A DNA stretch of 64,000 bases from Planctomycetota bacterium. Its GTDB lineage: Bacteria; Planctomycetota; Planctomycetia; Planctomycetales; Planctomycetaceae. The translations under genes and the position numbers were made by a program. A model generated the notes under the pieces. That model was given only the letters and a program-made list of their open reading frames with translations, searched no databases and had not been told where the DNA came from. Positions 1 to 9,004 of the stretch are shown here, piece by piece; the first letter of the stretch is position 1, and every line of letters begins with the position of its first letter. The stretch covers positions 124,001-188,000 of the forward strand of contig JACTNB010000033.1 of assembly GCA_014584345.1 (NCBI GenBank), given 5' to 3'.

Positions 1-1
1 C

Positions 2-2311
2 GTCCAGGCAAAGGTGGCGTTTCCCCCGGGCGAGCAGGAACTGATTCTGCGCTCGTTGAACGCCGTCCGATTATACATCGACGGCACTCTGGTTGGCGAA
101 AATCCCTTCATGAATTTGAACAGCAGCGCCCATGGGACGATGCATCCCCTGAAACCGCCGCTGCACGGGGAGTTGTCGCTCCCCGCCGCCCATCAGGAAC
201 TGCGTATCCGCCTGCAAGCGGATGGCAAACCACATCACATTTCCCTGCTCGCCATTGCGGGACATAAGAGCCTGCCCGCCACCGTGGGAGAATTGACCCT
301 GGCGGTTCGCAGGCCCACGGAAAACCTGGGGCATCTGGTGGGGCCGGCGCTTAAGTGGGAATTCACCGACGAAGGCTGGCTCGCCTTTCAGGAGAAGGAA
401 CGCCAACATCTCCTGGAATGGAACTCGGTTCAGCGCGCGCTGGCTAGTCGGGCGGAACAGGAATACTGGCGAAATCGGCACGAACAAATGCGGACGGAGC
501 TGGCCACCAGACCCGCGGTGGAAGTTCCCGCGGGAGATCAGGCAACAGGAGATCATCCCATTGACCGCTTTATCGCGGCAGGATTGTCCGCGCATCCCGA
601 AGTGAAAATGTCGGCCATGATCGACGACACCACGTTCCTGCGCCGCGCCACGCTGGATCTGATTGGAACGAATCCTTCGCTGGAACAATTGGAAGCGTAT
701 TACGCGGATCCCGCGGAACACCGTCGCCAATACCTGGTAGAGCGATTGCTGGACCATCCCGACTGGGCCGATCACTGGGTGGCCTACTGGCAGGACGTCC
801 TGGCCGAGAATCCCGGTCTGACAAAGCCGATGCTCAACAATAGTGGCCCCTTCCGCTGGTATCTGCACGAGGCCTTGCGGGATAATCGCTCATTCGATCG
901 CATCGTGACGGAATTGATTCTGATGGAAGGGAGCCGCCACCAGGGAGGCACGGCCGGGTTTTCGATCGCCTCCAATAACGATGTTCCCATGGCGGCCAAG
1001 GCCCACGTTCTCGGAACGGCCTTCCTGGGCGTGGAAATGAAGTGCGCCCGCTGCCACGACGCCCCGTATCACGAATTGCAACAGCGCGATCTGTTCGAAG
1101 TGGCGGCCATGCTGGATCGCAAGGCCGTCGCCGTTCCCAAGACAAGCAGCATTCCCCTGTCGCCGGAACAATTGGCTTCGATGTCCGTCAAGGTCACACT
1201 GAAGCCCGGGGAAAAAATCGAACCACGCTGGCCATTCCAGAGCCTGATCGAGGCGGACGCTCTGGCGGACTCCGCATTGATTCGGAATGCAGGCAACAGC
1301 CGGGAGGTTCTCGCGGCTCTGGTGACTTCGCATCACAATCGGCGATTCGCGGAGGTCGTGGTCAACCGGGTCTGGAAACGCCTGCTCGGCAGGGGACTTG
1401 TCGAACCGGCGGACGACTGGGAAACGGGCTCGTCCTCCCATCCCGAACTGCTGGCCTGGCTGACCGAGGAATTCCTGCGATCCGGATACGACCTGAAATC
1501 CCTGACCCGTCTGATTATGAGTTCCCGGTTATACCAGCGGAACAGTCTTTCCGGAGATGCACAAGGACGGGAATTGTTTGCCGGACCGTCCCGGCGACGA
1601 TTGACGGCCGAGCAAATCGTGGACACGGTGTTTCAGGCCGTGGGCAAGGAACTTCCCGTCGAGCGTTTGACGTACAATTCCGATGGGCGACAGGGAGCCA
1701 CGACGTTTATCGACTTTGGCCGTCCCCGCAAAGCATGGGAGATGGTGGCCATCAGTAACGAGCGGGAACGCCCCTCGATGAATCTCCCGGTAGCCCAGAG
1801 TATTGCCGACCTGATGGCCGCGTATGGGTGGCGCAGCGAGCGGCAGGATCCGCTCACGGATCGGGAATCGACCGCCACTCCACTGCAGCCGTTGGCTCTG
1901 GCGAATGGGGCCGCCCTGAACCGGGCCACCGATATTTCCGAACACTCCGCCATGGTGGAATTGTGCGTTACGGCCTCCACCCCCGAATCCCTGGTGGACC
2001 AGATGTTTCTGCGCGTGCTTTCGCGTCAACCTGACGCGACGGAACAGCAGATGTTTGTCGAGTTTCTCAAACCCGGATTCGCGGAACGTTTGACCGAATA
2101 TCAACAGATACCGTCTCGCAAGGTATTCCGCTCTCCCCTGACCTGGACCGCGCACTTCGATCCCGCGGCCTCGGCGGAAGGGTTGCGGCAACTGGAAGTC
2201 GCAGAGCAGGGGGATGTTCCCACGCAGCGTCTGCATGCGGGCTGGCGATTACGAGTCGAGGATGCCTTGTGGGTCTTGTTCAACACGCCCGAATTTGTAT
2301 TCGTCCCCTGA
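2..2311 (+). CDS. PSD1-type DUF1549/DUF1553 protein, 5' end outside the window
   Basis: A large planctomycete-type protein whose reading frame is open to the left edge, so the true start lies outside the window; the first possible in-window start is GTG at 14. The first 170 or so residues look like a beta-rich domain. From about residue 180 comes a DUF1549-like part (DRFIAAGL, DDTTFLRRATLDLIG), then a heme-type CARCHD motif near residue 345, then a DUF1553-like C-terminal part (NRVWKRLLGRGLV, LIMSSRLYQRN). Proteins of this family are abundant in Planctomycetes, usually exported and paired with a DUF1501 gene, exactly as here: the next gene starts 55 bases downstream. The role is unproven; links to polysaccharide use and periplasmic redox are suggested for the family. 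Confidence 0.88.
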   Translation, partial: VQAKVAFPPGEQELILRSLNAVRLYIDGTLVGENPFMNLNSSAHGTMHPLKPPLHGELSLPAAHQELRIRLQADGKPHHISLLAIAGHKSLPATVGELTLAVRRPTENLGHLVGPALKWEFTDEGWLAFQEKERQHLLEWNSVQRALASRAEQEYWRNRHEQMRTELATRPAVEVPAGDQATGDHPIDRFIAAGLSAHPEVKMSAMIDDTTFLRRATLDLIGTNPSLEQLEAYYADPAEHRRQYLVERLLDHPDWADHWVAYWQDVLAENPGLTKPMLNNSGPFRWYLHEALRDNRSFDRIVTELILMEGSRHQGGTAGFSIASNNDVPMAAKAHVLGTAFLGVEMKCARCHDAPYHELQQRDLFEVAAMLDRKAVAVPKTSSIPLSPEQLASMSVKVTLKPGEKIEPRWPFQSLIEADALADSALIRNAGNSREVLAALVTSHHNRRFAEVVVNRVWKRLLGRGLVEPADDWETGSSSHPELLAWLTEEFLRSGYDLKSLTRLIMSSRLYQRNSLSGDAQGRELFAGPSRRRLTAEQIVDTVFQAVGKELPVERLTYNSDGRQGATTFIDFGRPRKAWEMVAISNERERPSMNLPVAQSIADLMAAYGWRSERQDPLTDRESTATPLQPLALANGAALNRATDISEHSAMVELCVTASTPESLVDQMFLRVLSRQPDATEQQMFVEFLKPGFAERLTEYQQIPSRKVFRSPLTWTAHFDPAASAEGLRQLEVAEQGDVPTQRLHAGWRLRVEDALWVLFNTPEFVFVP

Positions 2312-2366
2312 TGACCTGGCGGCGTCTTCCGATTCCAAAATATCAAGCAGAGGAGTGGTGAAGGTA

Positions 2367-3692
2367 ATGAATCGAAATCAAGACTTGTCCTCCTGGGGAA
2401 TGACCCGTCGCCAGGCACTGCTGTCTGGTACTGCAATGGGCCTGGCGGGCGGTTTGCCGTTGCGGCAATCGCGGGGGGAAGCACAGCGCGATCCGGGGCC
2501 CCTGGGACAGGCCGAACACTGCATCATGATGTGGCTCGGGGGCGGCCCCGCGCAGATGGATACCTTCGATCCGAAACGCCAGACCAGTGATGGGCTCAAG
2601 GATCCGGGGAGTGCCTACAAGGCCATCGATACCGTGGTTCCCGGAGTGCAGCTTTGCGAGCACCTGGAACGAACCGCAACCATGATGGACCGCTGCACCG
2701 CGGTGCGCACATTGCAGCACGACGAAATTGATGAACACGCGGCCGCTTCGTATCGCATGCATGTGGGGCGTCCGACGAGCGGTACGGTGGTGTACCCTTC
2801 CATGGGATCTGTCATTGTGCATAGAAAACCGGCACTTTCCGAAACCGTCCCGGCTTACGTGTTGATGGGGTATCCCAGTCCGGGGCGGATGCCCGGTTTC
2901 CTGGGGCCGGAATGTGGTTTCATCTATCTGACCGATACCGGGTCCGGGCCGAAGGGATTGTCTCGGCCCGTGCGTGTGTCCGAAGATCGGATGGAGCGCA
3001 GGCTCGCGTTGCTCAAGCAGATGCAGAACAACTTTGGCAAGGCCTATGCGACCGATAGCCAGGTGGAAGCCTACATCGCCGCTTCTCGCAAGGGGTTCGA
3101 ACTTGCCGGGCCGGATTTCATGAGCGTGTTTGACCTGGACAGCGAACCGGCGGATCTGCGGAACAGCTATGGCGAAGAGTTTGGTCAGCGCTGCCTGCTT
3201 GCCAGACGTTTGATCGAACGGGGCTCGCGCTTTGTCGAAGTTTCGTTTAACCTCACGTTTGTGAATGGGACTGGCTGGGATACCCACAACGAGGGGCAGC
3301 AGAAGCAGCACCTGCTGATCCGGGCACTCGACCAGGCCTTGACCACCCTGATGGCGGACCTCGAACAAAAACGATTGCTCGACAAGACCCTGATTATCAT
3401 CTGTGGAGAATTCGGACGCCCCGCGAGTTTCGATGGTGGAGGCGGCCGAGGGCACTGGGCCAAGGCTTTTTCCGGATTGCTAGCGGGAGGGGGGTTGTCG
3501 CACCGGGGCGCCATCGGCGTGACCGATGAACTTGCCCAGCAGCATGCCGATGGGCCAATCGTTACCGTTCCCGACTGGTTTGCCACGATTTACGCAGCCA
3601 TGGGGATCAATTACCTGGAAGAGATGTACGCGGGCGACCGTCCTGTTCCATTAACCGACGGTGGCCATCCGCTCCGCGCGTTGTTCACATAG
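2367..3692 (+). CDS. DUF1501 family exported protein
   Basis: About 441 residues, of the DUF1501 (alkaline-phosphatase/sulfatase-like fold) family. The start is ATG at 2367 because AGGAG lies 11 bases upstream and the protein then begins with a Tat-like signal (MTRRQALLSG followed by a small hydrophobic stretch). Family signatures include MMWLGGGPAQMDTFDPK near the N-terminus, GWDTHNEG in the middle and the metal-site-like CGEFGRP near residue 350. It directly follows the PSD1-type gene, a very common planctomycete pairing, and the two are probably co-transcribed and act in the same envelope process. The substrate is unknown. Confidence 0.88.
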   Translation: MNRNQDLSSWGMTRRQALLSGTAMGLAGGLPLRQSRGEAQRDPGPLGQAEHCIMMWLGGGPAQMDTFDPKRQTSDGLKDPGSAYKAIDTVVPGVQLCEHLERTATMMDRCTAVRTLQHDEIDEHAAASYRMHVGRPTSGTVVYPSMGSVIVHRKPALSETVPAYVLMGYPSPGRMPGFLGPECGFIYLTDTGSGPKGLSRPVRVSEDRMERRLALLKQMQNNFGKAYATDSQVEAYIAASRKGFELAGPDFMSVFDLDSEPADLRNSYGEEFGQRCLLARRLIERGSRFVEVSFNLTFVNGTGWDTHNEGQQKQHLLIRALDQALTTLMADLEQKRLLDKTLIIICGEFGRPASFDGGGGRGHWAKAFSGLLAGGGLSHRGAIGVTDELAQQHADGPIVTVPDWFATIYAAMGINYLEEMYAGDRPVPLTDGGHPLRALFT

Positions 3693-3757
3693 TCCCTTGC
3701 GTCAGTTGAGTTTCAGGGCTGTGATGGACTTTTATCGAGGCTTTGCCTCGGCCCGTT

Positions 3758-3964
3758 GTCTTCCACTCCAGTGGACTGTTTTGGGTGCATCTGGTCGGTT
3801 TGTCCGCCAGTGCGAGCGAGACTCCGAGCAGTACGCGTCAGCGTCGGATATTGGCAGACGAATTTCCTAAACCCCCGACGGGTACCATGTCCACGTCGCG
3901 TCAGCAGCGTATGCATGCCGAACGACCGCTCGCCATGCATACCCGCCTTCGGCGCGAGAGCATA
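3758..3964 (+). repeat. Dispersed degenerate repeat, copy A
   Basis: This 447-base gap between genes has no convincing gene. It begins with a small hairpin (CGAGGC ttt GCCTCG, 3736-3750). From 3758 it resembles 23401-23616: both open with TTCCACTYCAGTGGACT, share CTGG.CGG.TTGTCC about 30 bases later, and close with TTCGGCGCGAGAGCA. A perfect 9-base inverted repeat (GTATGCATG at 3909-3917, CATGCATAC at 3934-3942) lies inside. The short frames here are interpreted as products of the repeat. Confidence 0.6.
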
Positions 3965-4139
3965 GTACACTGCCACTTGCTTCGGATATTCACCAAGAAG
4001 CATTCAAGAAGAAATTCTGCCGCAGTGGGAATGGCGGAACTTTATCCCGCCGCTCGTTCACAGGATCCAGCAACATTATTCGCCCCCCATAATTTACTTA
4101 ATCACATCAAATTCCGGGGATCAAGGTCACTTTTGCCCA

Positions 4140-5204
4140 ATGACGGACGCGACATATGATGCCATAATTCTCGGTCAGGGCCTGGCGGGGACGACTCTCG
4201 GCTGGGCATTGCATCGGCAAGGTCTTCGGATTTGCCTGATTGATCCTGACAGAGAAGCGACGGCCTCCCGCATTGCGGCAGGCCTGGTCACACCGATTAC
4301 CGGCAAACGCTTTTCATTGACCTGGCAATACGATCGGTTTCTTGCCGAAGCGGTCGATTTTTATCGCGGTATTGAAGCCCTGACCGCAGCCACGTTTTTT
4401 TCCCCGCGCGAACACGAGCGTCTGTTTGTCACCTCGCGGGAACTACAGGATTTCGAAGCACGGCTCGCGCGCGACCCGGGAGTAGCAAAACATTCCGTGC
4501 CGGGCATCTCCGCGGAATCGAGGGGTCGGCTGACTTGCCCGCTGGGAGGATTTACGATGCCGACCGCGGGGCAACTGAATGTCCGAAATTACCTGAATGC
4601 CTCTCGCGTTTTTTTTCAGGAACGAAACAGTTATCGCGCCGCGGAAATCTCCTGCGAGGAGATTGAGTTGGGACAATCGGGGGTTGGCATTCCGCGGCTG
4701 GGGCTTTTCGCAAGCCGGTTGATTTTTTGTCGAGGGGCGGAGGATCGTGGTAATCCCTGGTTCCCCCGGATTCGTTTTTTGCCTGCCCAAGGGGAGATAT
4801 TGACTCTGTCCGTGGATTACCCGCTCGATCGAGTCCTGCATCGGCAAGTATGGCTTGCTCCGGGAGAAGACGGGACGGTATATGCTGGTTCGACCTACGC
4901 ATGGGACCGCCTCGACGGTATGCCGACGTTGTCGGGCCGAGAAGAGATCTGCCGCAAATTGGCCGAGTTCTTTCCGTACCCCTGCGAAGTTATCGCTCAC
5001 CAGGCGGCCATCCGCCCCGCGCTGCATGATCAACGCCCCGTACTGGGGATGCATCCGCGCTGGTCTCGGTTGGGGATCATGAATGGGCTTGGCTCGAAAG
5101 GATCGCTTCAGGCGCCCTGGTTGGCCCGACATTTTGCCGAGCATCTTGCTCAAGGGACACCCCTCGATCCGGAGCTGGATGTGCAGCGAAAGTACCCGCC
5201 ATGA
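4140..5204 (+). CDS. FAD-dependent oxidoreductase (DAO family), MnmC oxidoreductase-like
   Basis: 354 residues. An N-terminal Rossmann FAD-binding motif is visible (IILGQGLAGTTLGWALHRQG, residues 9-28), followed by SRIAAGLVTPITGKRF (about residues 43-58), a signature of a DAO-fold group related to the oxidase half of the tRNA-modification enzyme MnmC. The C-terminus carries a second flavin-contact region (GLGSKGSLQAPWLARH). The gene overlaps the following methyltransferase gene by four bases (ATGA), a strong sign of translational coupling and shared function. The likely reaction is removal of the carboxymethyl group from cmnm5(s2)U34 of tRNA to give nm5(s2)U34. A generic glycine- or amino-acid-oxidase role cannot be excluded from sequence alone. 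Confidence 0.72.
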   Translation: MTDATYDAIILGQGLAGTTLGWALHRQGLRICLIDPDREATASRIAAGLVTPITGKRFSLTWQYDRFLAEAVDFYRGIEALTAATFFSPREHERLFVTSRELQDFEARLARDPGVAKHSVPGISAESRGRLTCPLGGFTMPTAGQLNVRNYLNASRVFFQERNSYRAAEISCEEIELGQSGVGIPRLGLFASRLIFCRGAEDRGNPWFPRIRFLPAQGEILTLSVDYPLDRVLHRQVWLAPGEDGTVYAGSTYAWDRLDGMPTLSGREEICRKLAEFFPYPCEVIAHQAAIRPALHDQRPVLGMHPRWSRLGIMNGLGSKGSLQAPWLARHFAEHLAQGTPLDPELDVQRKYPP

Positions 5205-5785
5205 AACCGCTGACGACACGCGCCCACGAATGGGTGGCAAAAATTGTGGCTCCCGGAGACTGCGTGATCGACGCCACGGCGGGGAACGGGCACGACACGT
5301 TATTTCTGGCTCGGCAGGTGGGCAGCAGCGGTCGGGTTCTCGTCTTCGATGTGCAGCAGCAGGCTCTGCGGCATACGGTTGAACGAATTCCGGACAGCTT
5401 GCGTACAGCCGTGATCCCGATTCACGACAGCCACGCGCACCTTGGCAAATATGTCTCGGGGCAAGATTACGGGCATGTCTCTGCCGTGCTGTTCAACCTG
5501 GGATATTTGCCAGGCGGCGACAAGACGATTACCACGCAGAGTGATTCCACCTTGAGTGCCTTGCGGGAGAGTCTTGAAGTACTCAAACCCGGAGGAATTC
5601 TTTCTGTCATTGCCTATACCGGGCACCCCGGAGGAGCCCGAGAAGCAGAACAGGTGGGCGACTGGTTCGGCAGTCAGTCGCAGTTATGGCTGCCCGAGTC
5701 CGTGGTGGCATCGGAAGCCATTGCCGCGTCTGCCCCGCTGCTGTACCTCGGCATCAAGCGGGGAAAGGGATCTCTCGGGGCTTAA
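5201..5785 (+). CDS. mnmM: SAM-dependent methyltransferase, MnmM (YtqB) family
   Basis: 194 residues of a class I SAM-dependent methyltransferase of the former rRNA_methylase family (PF06962), now represented by MnmM/YtqB, which methylates nm5s2U34 to mnm5s2U34 in tRNA. The SAM-binding motif is DATAGNGHDTLFLA (residues 24-37). The motif NLGYLPGGDK (about 104-113) is typical of this family, and GHPGGAREA sits near the substrate-binding region. Its ATG overlaps the upstream oxidoreductase stop (ATGA). The stop codon overlaps the end of the convergent DUF695 gene by four bases. The pair together could do what bifunctional MnmC does in E. coli. The assignment to the family is firm; the tRNA role here is inferred. 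Confidence 0.8.
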   Translation: MKPLTTRAHEWVAKIVAPGDCVIDATAGNGHDTLFLARQVGSSGRVLVFDVQQQALRHTVERIPDSLRTAVIPIHDSHAHLGKYVSGQDYGHVSAVLFNLGYLPGGDKTITTQSDSTLSALRESLEVLKPGGILSVIAYTGHPGGAREAEQVGDWFGSQSQLWLPESVVASEAIAASAPLLYLGIKRGKGSLGA

Positions 5786-6222
5786 CTGGCGCCGGCAATT
5801 CCATCCATCACGTTGGAGTACAGTGACCATTCAGGGTCCGCGCTGACTTCAATTTGCAGGGGATATTCGGGGTGATCGGCAAGCAATTCATTGAGTTGGT
5901 CAATCCACTCCGCTTCGTCCCGGGCATAGAAATGCCACTCTTTACGTCCTCCTCCGGTGATGACCAGCATCAGATAGGAGTATTCCGGAGCATCCAGCGG
6001 ATGCACCGCCTGCTCGAACTCGAAATGAACTTCACTGGTCTCCTCGTCGGGCATCCCATCGTTCTCTTCGGCGTCGAACTCCCAGAAGACGCTGATCAAT
6101 TCGGGATAATTCATCTTGAGCACGCCAGCCGGTAGTTCCTGGCGAACACGAAACAGCAGATGCTGGCCTTCTTCGTCCCCTTCAGCCAACATCCATTTGT
6201 CTTGGCTCTCGTCGTTTTGCAT
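5782..6222 (-). CDS. DUF695 domain protein
   Basis: About 146 acidic residues from ATG at 6222; an in-frame GTG at 6267 would add 15 residues, and neither start has a clear ribosome-binding site. The sequence fits DUF695: RQELPAGVLKMNYPELISVF, a GMPDEET segment, GGGRKEWHFYARDEAEW and a closing DPEWSLYSNV. The family has no established biochemical role; it is cytoplasmic, with no signal or membrane segment. The gene converges on the MnmM-like gene, overlapping it by four bases, and lies 54 bases downstream of the DUF1080 gene on the same strand, so those two may share a transcript. Confidence 0.72.
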   Translation of the reverse strand: MQNDESQDKWMLAEGDEEGQHLLFRVRQELPAGVLKMNYPELISVFWEFDAEENDGMPDEETSEVHFEFEQAVHPLDAPEYSYLMLVITGGGRKEWHFYARDEAEWIDQLNELLADHPEYPLQIEVSADPEWSLYSNVMDGIAGAS

Positions 6223-6276
6223 GGGATGGCTTTCTATATACTTTAAGGTTGTGGCGGCAGGGAACACCCCTAAAAC

Positions 6277-6936
6277 TCAGAGTTTTCGCATTTTGAGATT
6301 TCTCAGCGAGAGCGGTAACCCATGATCCTGGAAGCCGATGGATCCCGATTTAGGACGTTCCGCCAGTCGTCCCTCGTTCAGCTTCACCTCGTTCACCGTC
6401 TCGCCATTCAGCTTCACGGTCAGCAGATCCCCTTTGACGACGATCAGGAAATGGTTCCATTCGCCCGCGGGCTTCGCGGCATTTTTCTGGGGAGGGACGC
6501 CTGGAATAACTCCTCCGGACGTATGGTCGGTCAATTTGGCCTGGGGATCGGGAGAATAGGAATCATAAATCTGCACTTCGATCCCTTTCGCCACGGGTTG
6601 CTTCACATCTCCCACATGGAAATAAAATCCACTGTTTCCCTTGGGATTCAGCTTGTATTCGAACTGGAATTCGAAATCCCGATAGTCTCCTGTTAACCAC
6701 AAATAGGCATCGTACCGTGTCCAGCCCGATTCTCCCGGGCGCGGTACCAGAGAAACCACGCCTTCCTCGGAGATACTCCAGTTGCCGGTGGTGGTCCAAT
6801 GGGTCGCCAGTTTGTTTTCCGGCAGCAGGTCGACCCATTCATCGGCCTCGGCTGCCTGCAGGGAAATGGCCGAGGCCAAGGCCATGGCGGACAGCGCGAA
6901 CAAGATCGACGTCTTCGAGAGGGAGAATTGGGACAT
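6277..6936 (-). CDS. Exported DUF1080 (3-keto-disaccharide hydrolase-like) protein
   Basis: About 219 residues. The start chosen is ATG at 6936, which gives a clean signal peptide (MSQFSLSKTSILFALSAMAL, then cleavage near QAAEA); a TTG at 6954 is the alternative. The DUF1080 domain, a concanavalin-like jelly roll, fills the mature protein: DFEFQFEYKLNPKGNSGFYF, GIEVQIYDSY, EWNHFLIVVKGD, and the usual ending GSIGFQDHGLPLSLRNLKMR. Members act outside the cytoplasm on sugars; some are reported to hydrolyse 3-ketoglycosides. Planctomycetes carry many copies. It is divergent from the DUF1501 gene at 7226 across a 289-base AT-richer gap, so they may share a regulatory region. Confidence 0.85.
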   Translation of the reverse strand: MSQFSLSKTSILFALSAMALASAISLQAAEADEWVDLLPENKLATHWTTTGNWSISEEGVVSLVPRPGESGWTRYDAYLWLTGDYRDFEFQFEYKLNPKGNSGFYFHVGDVKQPVAKGIEVQIYDSYSPDPQAKLTDHTSGGVIPGVPPQKNAAKPAGEWNHFLIVVKGDLLTVKLNGETVNEVKLNEGRLAERPKSGSIGFQDHGLPLSLRNLKMRKL

Positions 6937-7225
6937 GTGGAAAGGCCTTATCAAGGAAGAAGAGTGTCAACGGCATCAAAGCCCGAGAAACGCGTACATG
7001 GCCTTCAGGTCGGACAAACCTACCACCGAGAGAAGGAATCCAGCGGATAATCCTCGGGGCCAATACAAATCCAATGCTTTCATCAACAAAATTGCGTGAG
7101 TGGATATTAAATATTGTTTGAAATCTGCATATGCGTTAAGCTATCGAATCAACAATCACCTGTAAATACGCTAAATCCGCTGGACAAAATCTTCGCAAAA
7201 AAACTTTCGCGCACGGAGTTGGAAG

Positions 7226-8674
7226 ATGCCTGCCCGTCAAAACGTAGCGAGTTCTGGACTACAGCATCCGATATCCGCGCGTTGTACAGGTCCGGGAGAT
7301 CGGCGATGGTTTTTGAAAGCGGGAGCCTTGGGGCTGGCGGGTTTTTCGCTTACGGATCTGTTTCGCTTGCGTGCGCAAGCAGAATCGGCAGGCAAGCAGA
7401 CGCCGGATACCTCCGTCATCTTCATCTGGATGCCGGGTGGGCCTCCCCACATGGAAATGTACGATATGAAACCAGATGCTCCGAGCGATTATCGCGGAGC
7501 ATTTTGGCCGATTCCGACCAACGTGCCGGGACTGGATGTCTGCGAACACATGCCGCTGCATGCCCGCTGTGCAGACAAATACACCATCATCCGTTCGATT
7601 GCTCACGAATTTGCGGATCATGGAGGTGGGCACAAGCGGTTTCTGACGGGGCGGCATCCGAAAACGCCCGTCGGTTTCGTCAACGACGCTCCCGCGGTGG
7701 GCTCCATCGTTTCAAAATTCCGCGAGTACAAAAACGTCGGCTTGCCGAATTACATCACGGGGACGGAACCTGGGCGTGCGGGAGTGGATGTCTACAGTTT
7801 TGGCGCGGCCTATCTCGGGAGTGCCTATGTCCCCTTTAATGTTCCCGGAGATCCCAGCGAGTCGAATTTCGAGGTGAAGAATCTCACCCTGGAGAAATCC
7901 CTTTCCGATCGTCTCTCGGACCGCAACACCTTGCTGGCGGAAATCGACGGGATTCGGCGGGATGTTGACAGCGGCGGCCTGATGGACGCGATGGATAAAT
8001 TCAATCAGCAGGCAGTGAATATTCTGACCAGCAACAAGGCACGCGAGGCTTTCGATCTCAGCCGAGAAAATCCCGAAACCCGTGCGCGGTATGGCATGCA
8101 TGCCTGGGGGCAGCGTGCCTTGCTGGCCCGTCGCCTGGTGGAAGCGGGCTGCAGTTTTGTCACCATGGTCATGGAAAACCCGTACCAGTCGGGGGTCTCC
8201 TGGTTGAAACAGGGGACATATAACTGGGATTCCCATGCCGTGAATTGTCATTTGTTTGACGACGCGCTGATCCGCCTTCCAATCTACGATCAAGCCGTGA
8301 CAGCACTCGTGGAGGACCTGCATTCCCGCGGCCTGGACAAGCAGGTCCTCCTGGTGGTGACGGGAGAATTTGGTCGCACGCCCCGCATCAATAGCCAGAA
8401 GGGGACGCAAACTGGCGTGCCACAACCGGGACGCGACCATTGGCCCCAGGCCATGTCGATGCTGCTTTCCGGGGGAGGCCTGAAGATGGGACAGGTGATT
8501 GGGGCCACCAACCCCAAAGGCGAATACCCCGTCGAACGACCGTTAACCCCCAACGACTTGTGGGCCACGGTCTACCGGCATTTGGGGATCGACCCGGATT
8601 ATAATCTGATCGACCACTCCGGGCGTCCAATGCCAGTCTTGCCCTACGGTTCCCCGATCACGGAACTTCTTTAA
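7226..8674 (+). CDS. DUF1501 family exported protein
   Basis: 482 residues. A twin-arginine-type signal lies at residues 26-45 (RRWFLKAGALGLAGFSL). The rest is the DUF1501 fold: FIWMPGGPPHMEMYDMKPDA near residue 67, FADHGGGHKRFLTGRHPKTP near 133, NWDSHAVN near 338, and VTGEFGRTPR with GRDHWPQAMSMLLSGGGL near 380-420, the metal-site-like core. Unlike the DUF1501 gene at 2367, this one has no PSD1 partner; its neighbours are the divergent DUF1080 gene and the ammonium-transport operon. The function is unknown, but folding in the cytoplasm before Tat export suggests a bound cofactor or metal. Confidence 0.88.
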   Translation: MPARQNVASSGLQHPISARCTGPGDRRWFLKAGALGLAGFSLTDLFRLRAQAESAGKQTPDTSVIFIWMPGGPPHMEMYDMKPDAPSDYRGAFWPIPTNVPGLDVCEHMPLHARCADKYTIIRSIAHEFADHGGGHKRFLTGRHPKTPVGFVNDAPAVGSIVSKFREYKNVGLPNYITGTEPGRAGVDVYSFGAAYLGSAYVPFNVPGDPSESNFEVKNLTLEKSLSDRLSDRNTLLAEIDGIRRDVDSGGLMDAMDKFNQQAVNILTSNKAREAFDLSRENPETRARYGMHAWGQRALLARRLVEAGCSFVTMVMENPYQSGVSWLKQGTYNWDSHAVNCHLFDDALIRLPIYDQAVTALVEDLHSRGLDKQVLLVVTGEFGRTPRINSQKGTQTGVPQPGRDHWPQAMSMLLSGGGLKMGQVIGATNPKGEYPVERPLTPNDLWATVYRHLGIDPDYNLIDHSGRPMPVLPYGSPITELL

Positions 8675-9004
8675 GGCCGATTTCTGCCCCCAGCCCGAGC
8701 GGTTTGTTCTTTGGGCAGGTTTCTCCCGCAGGAGTGTAGGACGAGCCTGTTGACTGCGGGGGTGATACACGCACTCCCGTCTCGCGCGACTGACTAATTT
8801 CGCGCCTGGCATTGCTGCTTGAAATCCGGGCACGGCCGAGCACGGACCGGGCATGGGCTGCCTGTTTGTTTGGCAAGCTGCTTCCATTCGCGAAACTTTT
8901 TCGGTTTCGGCCAGTTTTTCTGGATCCGCAACACGCTGCTATTAAAGGAATTGCAAGGCCCCTCTCGTTTGCCGTCCGCGCCGTGGCAGAAGTGCCCAAG
9001 GATT

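Noticed and set aside
3743..4159. A 138-codon open frame in the gap after the first DUF1501 gene
   Set aside because: It lies in the dispersed repeat and its peptide similarity to frames at 23.4 kb follows from the DNA repeat; it also runs into the start of the oxidoreductase gene.
7040..7183. 9-base inverted repeat (CCAGCGGAT and ATCCGCTGG) between the divergent DUF1080 and DUF1501 genes
   Set aside because: 126 bases apart and short; a chance match of this size is fairly likely in a gap this long.
8861..8900. Second sigma-54-like site (TGGCAAGCTGCTTCC) upstream of amt
   Set aside because: The -12 GC is CC at the required spacing, so the match fails the key position; the element at 9005 is far better.
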